Assembly: GCA_001557035.1 (NCBI GenBank)
Contig: LSKJ01000513.1
Coordinates: 1 to 5,507 of the forward strand
Reading direction: 5' to 3'
From: Rhodospirillaceae bacterium CCH5-H10
GTDB lineage: Bacteria; Pseudomonadota; Alphaproteobacteria; Reyranellales; Reyranellaceae
DNA length: 5,507 bases
Of this stretch, positions 1-5,449 are shown in pieces; the stretch's first letter is position 1; each line of letters opens with the position of its first letter. The position numbers were made by a program, and so were the translations under genes. The notes under the pieces were generated by a model that saw only the letters and a program-made list of their open reading frames with translations, made no database searches and was not told the DNA's origin.

Positions 1-244
1 GTACCAGCACCATTGCCGCGCGCGCCTGGCTGGCCGGCAGGTAGAGGTCGCCCTCGCCATTCTGCCACTGGATCGAGGATTCCCGAGGCGGCGCGGTCAC
101 GTCCTGCCACCAGGTCCGCTCACCACCGGCCGCCACGTCCCACATCAAAAGCGTTGATTCCGCCCAGACCATGGGGCGGCCGAAGAAGAGCAGCAGCAGG
201 AGCGCCGCCAGCAACGAGAGCAGGATGCGACGCAGGATCTTCAT
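1..244 (-). CDS. Exported or membrane-anchored protein, probably alpha/beta hydrolase, partial (N-terminal 81 codons)
   Basis: The reading frame starts at the ATG at 244-242 and stays open to the left edge, so the C-terminal part is missing. The N-terminus has a basic stretch (K2, R5, R6), a hydrophobic core at about residues 7-21 with a run of five leucines, and a plausible signal peptidase I site after A28 (V26-W27-A28), so the protein is probably exported or anchored in the inner membrane. After this comes a segment ending GDLYLPASQARAAMVLV, which resembles the first beta strands of alpha/beta hydrolases of the dienelactone-hydrolase type, where a strand rich in V and L leads into the oxyanion-hole loop. 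No catalytic residue lies within the window, so the enzyme family is inference only. The start overlaps the stop of the upstream 2H phosphoesterase gene as ATGA (244-241), which implies coupled translation and supports the start choice. Confidence 0.65.
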   Translation of the reverse strand, partial: MKILRRILLSLLAALLLLLFFGRPMVWAESTLLMWDVAAGGERTWWQDVTAPPRESSIQWQNGEGDLYLPASQARAAMVLV

Positions 245-723
245 GCGCCAAGGCGAACGGTCGCCAGGGTCTCCAGTTCATCGCCGGCCCGGCGCAGCAG
301 CGCCAGTTCCTCGACGCGGCCGGTCATCGGCAGGTTCTGACGACCCACGATGCGCGCGACCTGCTCGGCCTCGGCGGCGCTGCGGAACAGGCCGAGCGTG
401 ATGTGCGGCTCGAACGGTTCGCGCCCAGGCATCGGATTCAACGCCTCATGCAGGGCCGTAAGTTCTGCGGCACCGTCCGACGGCTCGGCATAGAGGTAGA
501 GGTCGGATCGCACGATGCGCTCGATCAGGAACCAGAATGGACGCTGCGCGATGCTTTGCATCGCCGTCCGCAGCTCGCCCTCGCGTTCGGCCGCAGCGCC
601 GAACACGAGCGTGAAGTGCGGGCCGATCAGCGCGGCCTCGCCCACATGGTATTGCGCCCTGAGGCGATGCAGCGCCGCGTCGTCGGCCTCGCCCAGCACC
701 GGCCAGGCCACGACGTAGAGCAT
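241..723 (-). CDS. 2H phosphoesterase superfamily protein (2'-5' RNA ligase-like)
   Basis: A 160-residue protein carrying two H-x-T motifs, H36-F-T38 in the context PHFTLVF and H107-I-T109 in the context PHITLGL, 71 residues apart. This duplicated His motif defines the 2H phosphoesterase fold of ThpR/LigT-type 2'-5' RNA ligases and cyclic phosphodiesterases, where the two histidines act on 2',3'-cyclic or 2'-5' phosphodiester bonds. The length is near that of the family. No signal peptide is visible, so a cytoplasmic location is expected. The natural substrate cannot be told from sequence; bacterial members may act on RNA ends or small nucleotides. The ATG lies one base after the TGA of the DUF169 gene (TGAGATG), and only a weak purine-rich site precedes it, so translation probably depends on coupling. 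Its own stop overlaps the next start. The motifs are intact and no disruption is seen. Confidence 0.87.
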   Translation of the reverse strand: MLYVVAWPVLGEADDAALHRLRAQYHVGEAALIGPHFTLVFGAAAEREGELRTAMQSIAQRPFWFLIERIVRSDLYLYAEPSDGAAELTALHEALNPMPGREPFEPHITLGLFRSAAEAEQVARIVGRQNLPMTGRVEELALLRRAGDELETLATVRLGA

Positions 724-724
724 C

Positions 725-1552
725 TCAGCTGTAGCTCTTGGCCATGCCGAGCGCCGGATCCATCACCGCGCCATAGGGCGGGAACGGATAGCGCAGGCCG
801 TTCTTGCCGAGATGGCCCATGCCCTCGACCGCGCGCAGCAGCTCGTCGGGCGGGCAGGCCATCAGCAGCTCGTCGTCGGCCACACCGCCGTAGCGGCGCT
901 CGGCGAAGCACGGCAGCGAGAGCGAGGTCTGGCGCGTGGCCAGCGCCCGGCCCCACGAATCGGCGCAGGCGCTCTCGCCGGTCACGGTGAAATCGTAGCG
1001 GCGGTAGCGGTGATACTGCAGGCCGTTGATGAAATAGATCATCTGGCCGGGCGTGCCGTAGAACAGGCAGATGTCCGGCGGATCGAGGCGCGCCGAGCGC
1101 AGCGGTGACACGACAAGTCCGTTGTACTTGCCGTCGGGCACGCGCGGCATCTGCGCCTGATGAGCCGCGGACGCTTCCTTGTTGCCGAACCAGACGCCGT
1201 TCATGTGGTCGCCCGAGAGGAAGCCCTCCCCCGGATGATTGAGGCCAACGACGCCGCCGCAATTGCCGCCGCGCGTATTGTCGACGGTGATGCCCAGCGT
1301 GAATCCGTACCAGCGCGACTGCGTCACCATCTGGCACATGGTGAACTTGAAGCCTTCGGTCGGCTTGCGCACGCCCTTGATCTTGTCCATCTCGGCCGGG
1401 TCCTCGAACAGGCGCATGCCGATCGGCTGGGTGCGGATGCGCAGGAGTTCGATCAGCTTGTTGCTGGCCTCCGCCAGCATGGCGCCGGTGATGGTTTCCG
1501 GCGGCGTCCATGGGGCGGTCTTGTAGCCCGGCGGCAGCGTCTGGACGTTCAT
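725..1552 (-). CDS. DUF169 (COG2043) family protein, function unknown
   Basis: A 275-residue soluble protein without a signal peptide or membrane segment. I assign it to DUF169 from the general pattern: an N-terminal QPIGMRLF segment (about 42-49) like the opening strand of that family, a mid region MCQMV (72-76) then GGNCGGVVGL (95-104), and a C-terminal half with C196, the ISLxC-like LSLPC (211-215) and DELLMACPPDEL (227-238). Cysteines are at 73, 98, 162, 196, 215 and 233, a high count for a protein of this size, and several fall at the characteristic family positions. They may bind a metal or cofactor, but this is inference; DUF169 has no established biochemical activity that I know of. 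The ATG at 1552-1550 has a strong GGAGG site eight bases upstream. The gene follows the second SDR by 21 bases and abuts the 2H phosphoesterase gene, so it is probably co-transcribed with them. Confidence 0.83.
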   Translation of the reverse strand: MNVQTLPPGYKTAPWTPPETITGAMLAEASNKLIELLRIRTQPIGMRLFEDPAEMDKIKGVRKPTEGFKFTMCQMVTQSRWYGFTLGITVDNTRGGNCGGVVGLNHPGEGFLSGDHMNGVWFGNKEASAAHQAQMPRVPDGKYNGLVVSPLRSARLDPPDICLFYGTPGQMIYFINGLQYHRYRRYDFTVTGESACADSWGRALATRQTSLSLPCFAERRYGGVADDELLMACPPDELLRAVEGMGHLGKNGLRYPFPPYGAVMDPALGMAKSYS

Positions 1553-1560
1553 TGTTGTTT

Positions 1561-1565
1561 CCTCC
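1561..1565 (-). promoter_or_regulatory. Ribosome binding site of the DUF169 gene
   Basis: On the minus strand this reads GGAGG followed by AAACAACA and then the ATG at 1552, a spacing of eight bases. It is the strongest Shine-Dalgarno match inside the gene cluster and sits in its widest internal gap (1553-1573), so the DUF169 gene can be translated independently of the upstream SDR. It fixes the ATG at 1552 as the start. Confidence 0.75.
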
Positions 1566-1573
1566 GTGTCTGG

Positions 1574-2311
1574 CTAGGTGAGGTTCAACCCACCGTCGGC
1601 GATGACGATTTCTCCGGTAACGTAGTCGTTGGCCGAGAGCGCGGCCACAAGATCGGCGATGTCCTCCGGTTTCGCAGGACGCTTCATCGGCGACTTCGTC
1701 TTCCACGTCTCCAGCATGTCGGGCCAGTTGGCCGTCATCGGCGTCTCGACCAGGCCGGGCGCCACGGCGTTGACGCGGATCGCCGGCCCCAGCGACAGGG
1801 CCAGCAGCCTGGTGACATGGTGCAGCGCCGCCTTCGAGGCCGCATAGGGGATCGACGAGCCCTTGGGCCGCGAGCCGGCATGGGTGCCGATGTTGACGAT
1901 GCTGGCCGGGCGGCCGCTTTCGGCGGACGCCCGCAACGCGACCTCGGCCTCCGCGACCAGCACGAACGGCGCGATCAGGTTTACGTCGAGCATCTGCCGC
2001 CACAGCGCCGGCGTCGCGGCCTTCAGGTCGGTGTGCGGGATGCGGATCGATAGACCGGCATTGTTGACCAGCACGTCGAGCCGGCCATGCGCTGCAAGAA
2101 CCGAGGCAATGAGCCCGCGCGCCGCCGTCTCGTCGCCGAGATCGGCCTGGTGATAGATCGCCTTGCCGAGCTCCTTCGCCATGGCGCGGCCGACATCGGC
2201 CGAGCTGCGAGAATGGAGCGCCACGACATAGCCGTCGCGCGACAGGCGACGAGCGATGGCGGCGCCGATCCCGGAGGTCGAGCCGGTGACGAGGGCAACG
2301 CGATCAGACAC
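1574..2311 (-). CDS. Short-chain dehydrogenase/reductase (SDR) with Thr at the catalytic Ser position
   Basis: A 245-residue classical SDR with a Rossmann fold. Visible motifs are the nucleotide-binding TGSTSGIG (9-16), NNAG (83-86), the structural Asn N111 in DVNL, and the active-site Y156-x-x-x-K160 (YAASK). The catalytic Ser normally lies 13 residues before the Tyr; here that position is T143, in the stretch VNIGTHAG. R35, just after the second beta strand (ALHSRSS), suggests a preference for NADP(H) over NAD(H). Length and domain order are normal and the fold looks intact, so this is not a pseudogene. The substrate is unknown; the sequence resembles the broad FabG-like oxidoreductases. 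The start is GTG at 2311-2309, eight bases inside the end of the alpha/beta hydrolase gene (2304-2311), with no good ribosome site at normal distance, so translational coupling is likely. An ATG start further in would lose the Rossmann motif, which supports the GTG. Confidence 0.92.
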   Translation of the reverse strand: MSDRVALVTGSTSGIGAAIARRLSRDGYVVALHSRSSADVGRAMAKELGKAIYHQADLGDETAARGLIASVLAAHGRLDVLVNNAGLSIRIPHTDLKAATPALWRQMLDVNLIAPFVLVAEAEVALRASAESGRPASIVNIGTHAGSRPKGSSIPYAASKAALHHVTRLLALSLGPAIRVNAVAPGLVETPMTANWPDMLETWKTKSPMKRPAKPEDIADLVAALSANDYVTGEIVIADGGLNLT

Positions 2312-3092
2312 AGGACTTCAACGCCTCCAGCGTTTCGTCGGGGCGCTCCACCATCATGAAGTGCCCGCAGTTGGGAATGGTCACGGCCTTCGAACCGGCA
2401 ATGGCGGCGACGAGCGCCTTGGCCTTGGCCGCGGGCGTCATCAGATCGCCGTCGCCCAGCACGAACACGGTGGGACAGGTCACGGCGGCGGCCCGCGCCG
2501 GCGCATCCTTGTAGGCGTTGCAGGCGGCAAGATCGGTGTGGATCACGTCCGGCTTGTTGCCTGCCAGCACCGCCAGGGATTCGCGCCGCAGCCACAGGCC
2601 GGGCGAGACCATGCCGCCTTTGTGCAGCGCATTACCCATGCCCCAGAAGGTCATCAGTTCCTGCACCTTCGGCGTGTTGACCTTGGCCGATTCGAGCATC
2701 TCGGGATGAACCGGCATCTCCGACGCGACGCCGCACAGGCCGAGCGCGCGCACCTTGTCGCCATGTCGCGCGGCGCAGTCGAGCGCGACCAGCGCGCCCA
2801 TCGAATGGCCGACCAGCGCCGCCTGCTTCAGGCCCGCGGCCTCGATCAGGCGCGCCGTCCAGTCGGCCATCGCGCCGATGCCGTCGAGCGCGGGACCGTC
2901 CGACCAACCGTGCGCCGGGAAATCCACGGCCAGCACGGAGCGGCCATGATGGGCGAACCAGCGCGTCTGCAGGCGCCAGGCCGTGCGGTCGAAGCCGGCG
3001 CCGTGGAGGAAGACGATCGCGGGCTTGGTCGCATCGAATTCGGTGCCGCCGGTCGTCGCGAAGACGGTCCGGCCGTCGACGGTGAGCTTCAT
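2304..3092 (-). CDS. Alpha/beta hydrolase
   Basis: A 262-residue alpha/beta-hydrolase-fold enzyme, probably cytoplasmic, since no signal peptide is present. The catalytic triad is readable: nucleophile S97 in the elbow GHSMG (95-99), acid D216 in GDGDLMTP (213-220), and H244 in NCGHFMMVERP. The oxyanion-hole motif is FLHGAGFD (28-35). A lid region of about residues 125-200 lies between the nucleophile and the acid. The sequence fits esterases, C-C hydrolases or lactonases of the alpha/beta hydrolase 1 family; the substrate cannot be deduced. It is too short and lacks the pattern for homoserine acetyltransferase MetX, so it is unlikely to make the substrate of the upstream metY-like enzyme. 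The frame is open far upstream to 3812, but I place the start at the ATG at 3092, where the recognisable N-terminus (MKLTVDGRT) begins, two bases after the metY-like stop and seven bases after an AAGG site. Confidence 0.92.
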   Translation of the reverse strand: MKLTVDGRTVFATTGGTEFDATKPAIVFLHGAGFDRTAWRLQTRWFAHHGRSVLAVDFPAHGWSDGPALDGIGAMADWTARLIEAAGLKQAALVGHSMGALVALDCAARHGDKVRALGLCGVASEMPVHPEMLESAKVNTPKVQELMTFWGMGNALHKGGMVSPGLWLRRESLAVLAGNKPDVIHTDLAACNAYKDAPARAAAVTCPTVFVLGDGDLMTPAAKAKALVAAIAGSKAVTIPNCGHFMMVERPDETLEALKSCV

Positions 3093-3094
3093 GG

Positions 3095-4390
3095 TCAGCC
3101 CTTCTGCGCGGCGCGCAGCGCCGGTCCGAGATCGTCGATCAGGTCTTCGGGATCTTCCAGGCCGACCGAGAGCCTGATCATGCCCTCGCCGATCCCCGCT
3201 TCCTTGAGTGCCGCCGCGTCGAGCTGGGCATGCGTCGTCGACGCGGGGTGGATCACCAGCGACTTCGCGTCGCCCACGTTGGCGAGGTGCGAGAAGAGTT
3301 TCAGCCGCTCGATGAAGCGGCGGCCGGCCTCGCGGCCACCTTTGATGTCGAAGCTGAAGATCGACCCCGTGCCCTTGGGCAGCAGTTTCTGCGCCAGCGC
3401 GTGATCCGGATGATCGGGCATGTCGGGCGACGCGATCCGCTCGACCGCCGGATTGGCCTTGAGGAAGGCCATCACCTTGCGGGCGTTTTCGACATGGCGC
3501 GCGACGCGCAGCGGCAGGGTTTCGAGGCCCTGGATCAGATAGAAGGCGTTCTGCGGCGACAGGCAGCAGCCGAAGTCGCGCACGCCCTCGGTGCGGGCCC
3601 GCATCACGAAGGCATGCGGGCCGAACTCCTCCGCGTAGTCGATGCCGTGATAGCCGGCATAGGGCTCGGTGAGCGTCGGGAACTTGCCCGAGCCCTCCCA
3701 GTCGAAGCGGCCCGACTCGACGATGACGCCTCCGATCGCCACGCCGTGGCCGCCGATGAACTTGGTCGCCGAATGGAACACGATGTCGGCGCCCAGGGTC
3801 AGCGGTTTGCAAAGCATCGGCGAGGCGAAGGTGTTGTCGATCATCAGCGGAATCTTCGCCTCATGCGCGATCGCGGCGATGGCCGGGATGTCGAGGACCT
3901 CGCCGCCCGGATTGCCGATCGTCTCGCCCAACACCAGCCGCGTGTTGGGGCGGATGGCCTTGCGGAAACCCTCATGGTCGCGCGGGTGGACGAAGGTCGT
4001 CTCGATCCCGAAGCGCGGCATCGTGAGTGCCAGCATGTTGCGCGTGCCGCCATAGAGCGAGGTCGAGGCCACGATGTGACCACCGGCCCCCATCAGGGTG
4101 GCGACGGCGATGTGCAGCGCCGCCTGGCCACTCGACACGGCCAGCGCGCCCGAGCCCTCCTCCAGTGCGGCGACGCGTTCCTCGAACACCGAGACGGTCG
4201 GGTTGGAGATGCGGCTGTAGATGTGGCCGCCGACCTCGAGATTGAACAGGCTCGCGGCATGGTCGACGTCGCGAAACACGAAGGACGTCGTCTGGTAGAT
4301 CGGCACGGCGCGCGCGCCGGTCACCGGGTCGGGATGCTGGCCCGCATGCAGCGCCAGCGTATCGGGCTTCAGGAACTTGGCTTCGACCAC
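3095..4390 (-). CDS. metY: O-acetylhomoserine sulfhydrylase (aminocarboxypropyltransferase), MetY-type PLP enzyme
   Basis: A 431-residue Cys/Met-metabolism PLP enzyme of fold type I. Family members replace the acetyl group of O-acetyl-L-homoserine with sulfide to give L-homocysteine and acetate, in the cytoplasm. Visible features: the N-terminal LHAGQHPDPVTGARAVPIYQ (14-33) typical of MetY, Y58-S-R60 contacting the phosphate, SSGQA (86-90), Y113 that would stack on the PLP ring, D185 in MIDNTFASP, and the Schiff-base lysine K210 in SATKFIGGHG. R406 in MIRLSVGLED would bind the substrate carboxylate. The length and the long segment after K210 fit MetY better than the shorter MetZ (O-succinylhomoserine sulfhydrylase) or MetB/MetC, though substrate choice cannot be proven. 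No MetX-like gene is in the window. The start is GTG at 4390-4388, nine bases after an AGGAG site. The gene follows bdhA by 12 bases and precedes the hydrolase by two. Confidence 0.91.
   Translation of the reverse strand: MVEAKFLKPDTLALHAGQHPDPVTGARAVPIYQTTSFVFRDVDHAASLFNLEVGGHIYSRISNPTVSVFEERVAALEEGSGALAVSSGQAALHIAVATLMGAGGHIVASTSLYGGTRNMLALTMPRFGIETTFVHPRDHEGFRKAIRPNTRLVLGETIGNPGGEVLDIPAIAAIAHEAKIPLMIDNTFASPMLCKPLTLGADIVFHSATKFIGGHGVAIGGVIVESGRFDWEGSGKFPTLTEPYAGYHGIDYAEEFGPHAFVMRARTEGVRDFGCCLSPQNAFYLIQGLETLPLRVARHVENARKVMAFLKANPAVERIASPDMPDHPDHALAQKLLPKGTGSIFSFDIKGGREAGRRFIERLKLFSHLANVGDAKSLVIHPASTTHAQLDAAALKEAGIGEGMIRLSVGLEDPEDLIDDLGPALRAAQKG
3100..3103 (-). promoter_or_regulatory. Ribosome binding site of the alpha/beta hydrolase gene
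   Basis: On the minus strand AAGG (within AGAAGGG) lies seven bases before the ATG at 3092, inside the last codons of the metY-like gene. It decides the hydrolase start against the longer open frame that runs upstream to 3812 within the metY-like coding region. Confidence 0.6.
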
Positions 4391-4399
4391 GTTTGGCTT

Positions 4400-4404
4400 C
4401 TCCT
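4400..4404 (-). promoter_or_regulatory. Ribosome binding site of the metY-like gene, overlapping the bdhA stop
   Basis: On the minus strand AGGAG begins within the bdhA TAG stop (4405-4403, reading TAGGAG) and lies nine bases before the GTG at 4390. It supports the GTG as the true start and suggests that ribosomes finishing bdhA help load the next gene. Confidence 0.7.
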
Positions 4405-5188
4405 ATTGGGCGGTCCAGCCGCCGTCCGACACGAGCTGGGTGCCCTGCATGTTGGACGCGGCGTCGGACGCCAGGAACACGGCGAGCGCCGCGATCTGCT
4501 CCGGCCTGGTGAACTGGAGCTGCGGCTGCTTCTCGGAGATCAGGTTCTTCGCCGCCTGCTCGGACGAGATGCCCCGCTCCTTCGCCCGCGCATCGATCTG
4601 CTTCTGCACCAGCGGCGTCAGCACCCAGCCCGGGCAGATCGCGTTGCAGGTGACGCCGGTGTCGGCGCACTCGATGCCCATCACCTTGGTGAGGCCGATG
4701 ATGCCGTGCTTGGCCGCGACATAGGCGATCTTCTGGCTGGAGGCCACGAGCCCGTGCGTGCTCGCGATGTTGATGATGCGGCCCCAGCCCGCCTTCTTCA
4801 TCAGCGGCAACGCGGCGTGGATCGTGTGGAACGACGAGCTGAGGTTGATCGCGATGATCGCGTCCCACTTCTCGGCCGGGAACTCCTCGACCGGCGCCAC
4901 GTACTGGATGCCGGCATTGTTCACCAGGATGTCGACGCTCCCGAACGTCTTCCCGGCGGTGGCCACGAGATCGGCGATCTCGCCGGGCTTGCTCATATCG
5001 GCAGGGTGATAGGCTGCTTTCACGCCCTTCTCCGCCTCGATGCTGCTGCGGATCTTCTCGATCGCCGCCGCATCGCCGAAGCCGTTCAGCATGAGATGGC
5101 AGCCTTCGGCGGCGAAGGCCTCGGCAATGGCGAGACCGATGCCGCTGGTCGACCCGGTGACCAGCGCGACTTTGCCCTTGAGCGACAT
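4403..5188 (-). CDS. bdhA: D-3-hydroxybutyrate dehydrogenase (EC 1.1.1.30)
   Basis: A 261-residue SDR that interconverts D-3-hydroxybutyrate and acetoacetate with NAD(H). It feeds the products of poly-3-hydroxybutyrate breakdown, or external hydroxybutyrate, into acetoacetyl-CoA metabolism. The whole sequence fits the pseudomonad-type enzyme. Seen are TGSTSGIG (11-18), NNAG (90-93), and the full catalytic tetrad N115, S143, Y156, K160. Residues known to bind substrate in that family are all present at the matching places: Q95, H145, K153, W188, Q197 and W258. The glycine-rich NGFGD (35-39) after the second strand, with no basic residue, fits NAD(H) use. The C-terminal SDGGWTAQ is typical. The ATG at 5188 lies six bases after the DUF1192 stop with an AGGA overlapping that stop, four bases from the ATG. 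No acetoacetate-activating gene is nearby. Confidence 0.96.
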   Translation of the reverse strand: MSLKGKVALVTGSTSGIGLAIAEAFAAEGCHLMLNGFGDAAAIEKIRSSIEAEKGVKAAYHPADMSKPGEIADLVATAGKTFGSVDILVNNAGIQYVAPVEEFPAEKWDAIIAINLSSSFHTIHAALPLMKKAGWGRIINIASTHGLVASSQKIAYVAAKHGIIGLTKVMGIECADTGVTCNAICPGWVLTPLVQKQIDARAKERGISSEQAAKNLISEKQPQLQFTRPEQIAALAVFLASDAASNMQGTQLVSDGGWTAQ

Positions 5189-5194
5189 GGGATC

Positions 5195-5383
5195 CTATTT
5201 CTTGAAGAGGGAGGCGGCGGCCGAGGCGTGGCTTTGCTTCGCCTTGATCTTGGCTTCGACCCTTTCGAGTTCGGCCTTGAGGATGACCATGTACTCCTTG
5301 AGGTCCTCGATGTTCATGACGTCGAGATTCCTGGGTTGTGACTTCTTCTGCCTGGGGTCGAGATCGTCGAGGTCAAAGGCCAT
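5195..5383 (-). CDS. DUF1192 family small protein, function unknown
   Basis: A 62-residue charged protein matching DUF1192, a short family largely restricted to Alphaproteobacteria. It has an acidic N-terminus (FDLDDLDPRQKK, 3-14), the typical PRNLDVMNIEDLKEY stretch (17-31), and then an amphipathic helix at about 25-50 with regular E, K and hydrophobic spacing that looks like a coiled coil (LKAELERVEAKIKAK). A small alanine-rich tail ends in LFKK. No signal peptide or membrane segment is seen. It may be a structural or oligomerising factor, but no role is established. It is the first gene of the leftward cluster, with its ATG at 5383-5381 seven bases after GGAG (5394-5391), and it lies divergent from the quinone oxidoreductase-like gene. 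Nothing suggests it works with bdhA beyond co-transcription. Confidence 0.87.
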   Translation of the reverse strand: MAFDLDDLDPRQKKSQPRNLDVMNIEDLKEYMVILKAELERVEAKIKAKQSHASAAASLFKK

Positions 5384-5449
5384 GGCGCGGCTCCACGGAA
5401 GCGGCTAAGGCAGGACTAGCACTGCTCCACCTGCTTCGAAAGGCCGACC
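5384..5449. promoter_or_regulatory. Divergent intergenic region, likely holding both promoters
   Basis: The 66 bases between the DUF1192 ATG and the rightward ATG are the only intergenic gap long enough for promoters in the window, and they separate divergent genes, so both transcripts probably start here or just inside the flanking genes. I see no convincing -35/-10 pair on either strand. Visible are ribosome sites at each end (GGAG at 5394-5391 on the minus strand, AAAGG at 5439-5443 on the plus strand), a TTCGAA palindrome at 5435-5440, and a GCTCCAC direct repeat at 5390-5396 and 5424-5430. Neither repeat is long enough to call an operator. Confidence 0.45.

Noticed and set aside
13..990. 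Plus-strand open frame of 325 codons opposite the partial exported protein, 2H and DUF169 genes
   Set aside because: Antisense to intact 2H motifs and DUF169 cysteine motifs, with an Arg/Pro/Ala-rich product of no recognisable family.
1553..1573. Possible terminator or promoter in the 21-base gap between the second SDR and the DUF169 gene
   Set aside because: The gap holds the ribosome site but no inverted repeat followed by a T-run and no -35/-10 pair, so it is an intra-operon spacer.
627..2003. Minus-strand open frame of 458 codons overlapping the SDR, DUF169 and 2H genes in another frame
   Set aside because: It crosses three recognised genes in a different phase and shows arginine-rich low-complexity composition with no domain match. 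It could only be considered if those genes were frameshifted, and they are intact.
2256..3404. Plus-strand open frame of 382 codons opposite the alpha/beta hydrolase and the metY-like 3' end
   Set aside because: The composition is typical of an antisense shadow (His, Arg, Gly-rich), no start-proximal ribosome site stands out, and both genes on the opposite strand have intact catalytic motifs.
3093..3812. N-terminal extension of the alpha/beta hydrolase frame up to 3812
   Set aside because: The extension is the out-of-phase reading of the metY-like gene, arginine-rich and without domain sense. The ATG at 3092 has a proper ribosome site and starts the recognisable fold.
3972..4868. Minus-strand frame of 298 codons crossing the bdhA/metY-like junction
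   Set aside because: Reads as out-of-phase translation of the two real genes, rich in R, G and A with no motif.
3230..5341. Very long open frame on the plus strand (703 codons) opposite the metY-like gene, bdhA and DUF1192
   Set aside because: The translation is dominated by R, H, A, D and G with no recognisable domain, and it lies antisense to two strongly identified enzymes and part of a third gene. In GC-rich DNA the complementary frame of a real gene often lacks stops. I treat it as a shadow.
5410..5426. Weak inverted repeat GCAG...CTGC in the divergent intergenic region
   Set aside because: Only four base pairs with a nine-base loop, expected by chance in GC-rich DNA.
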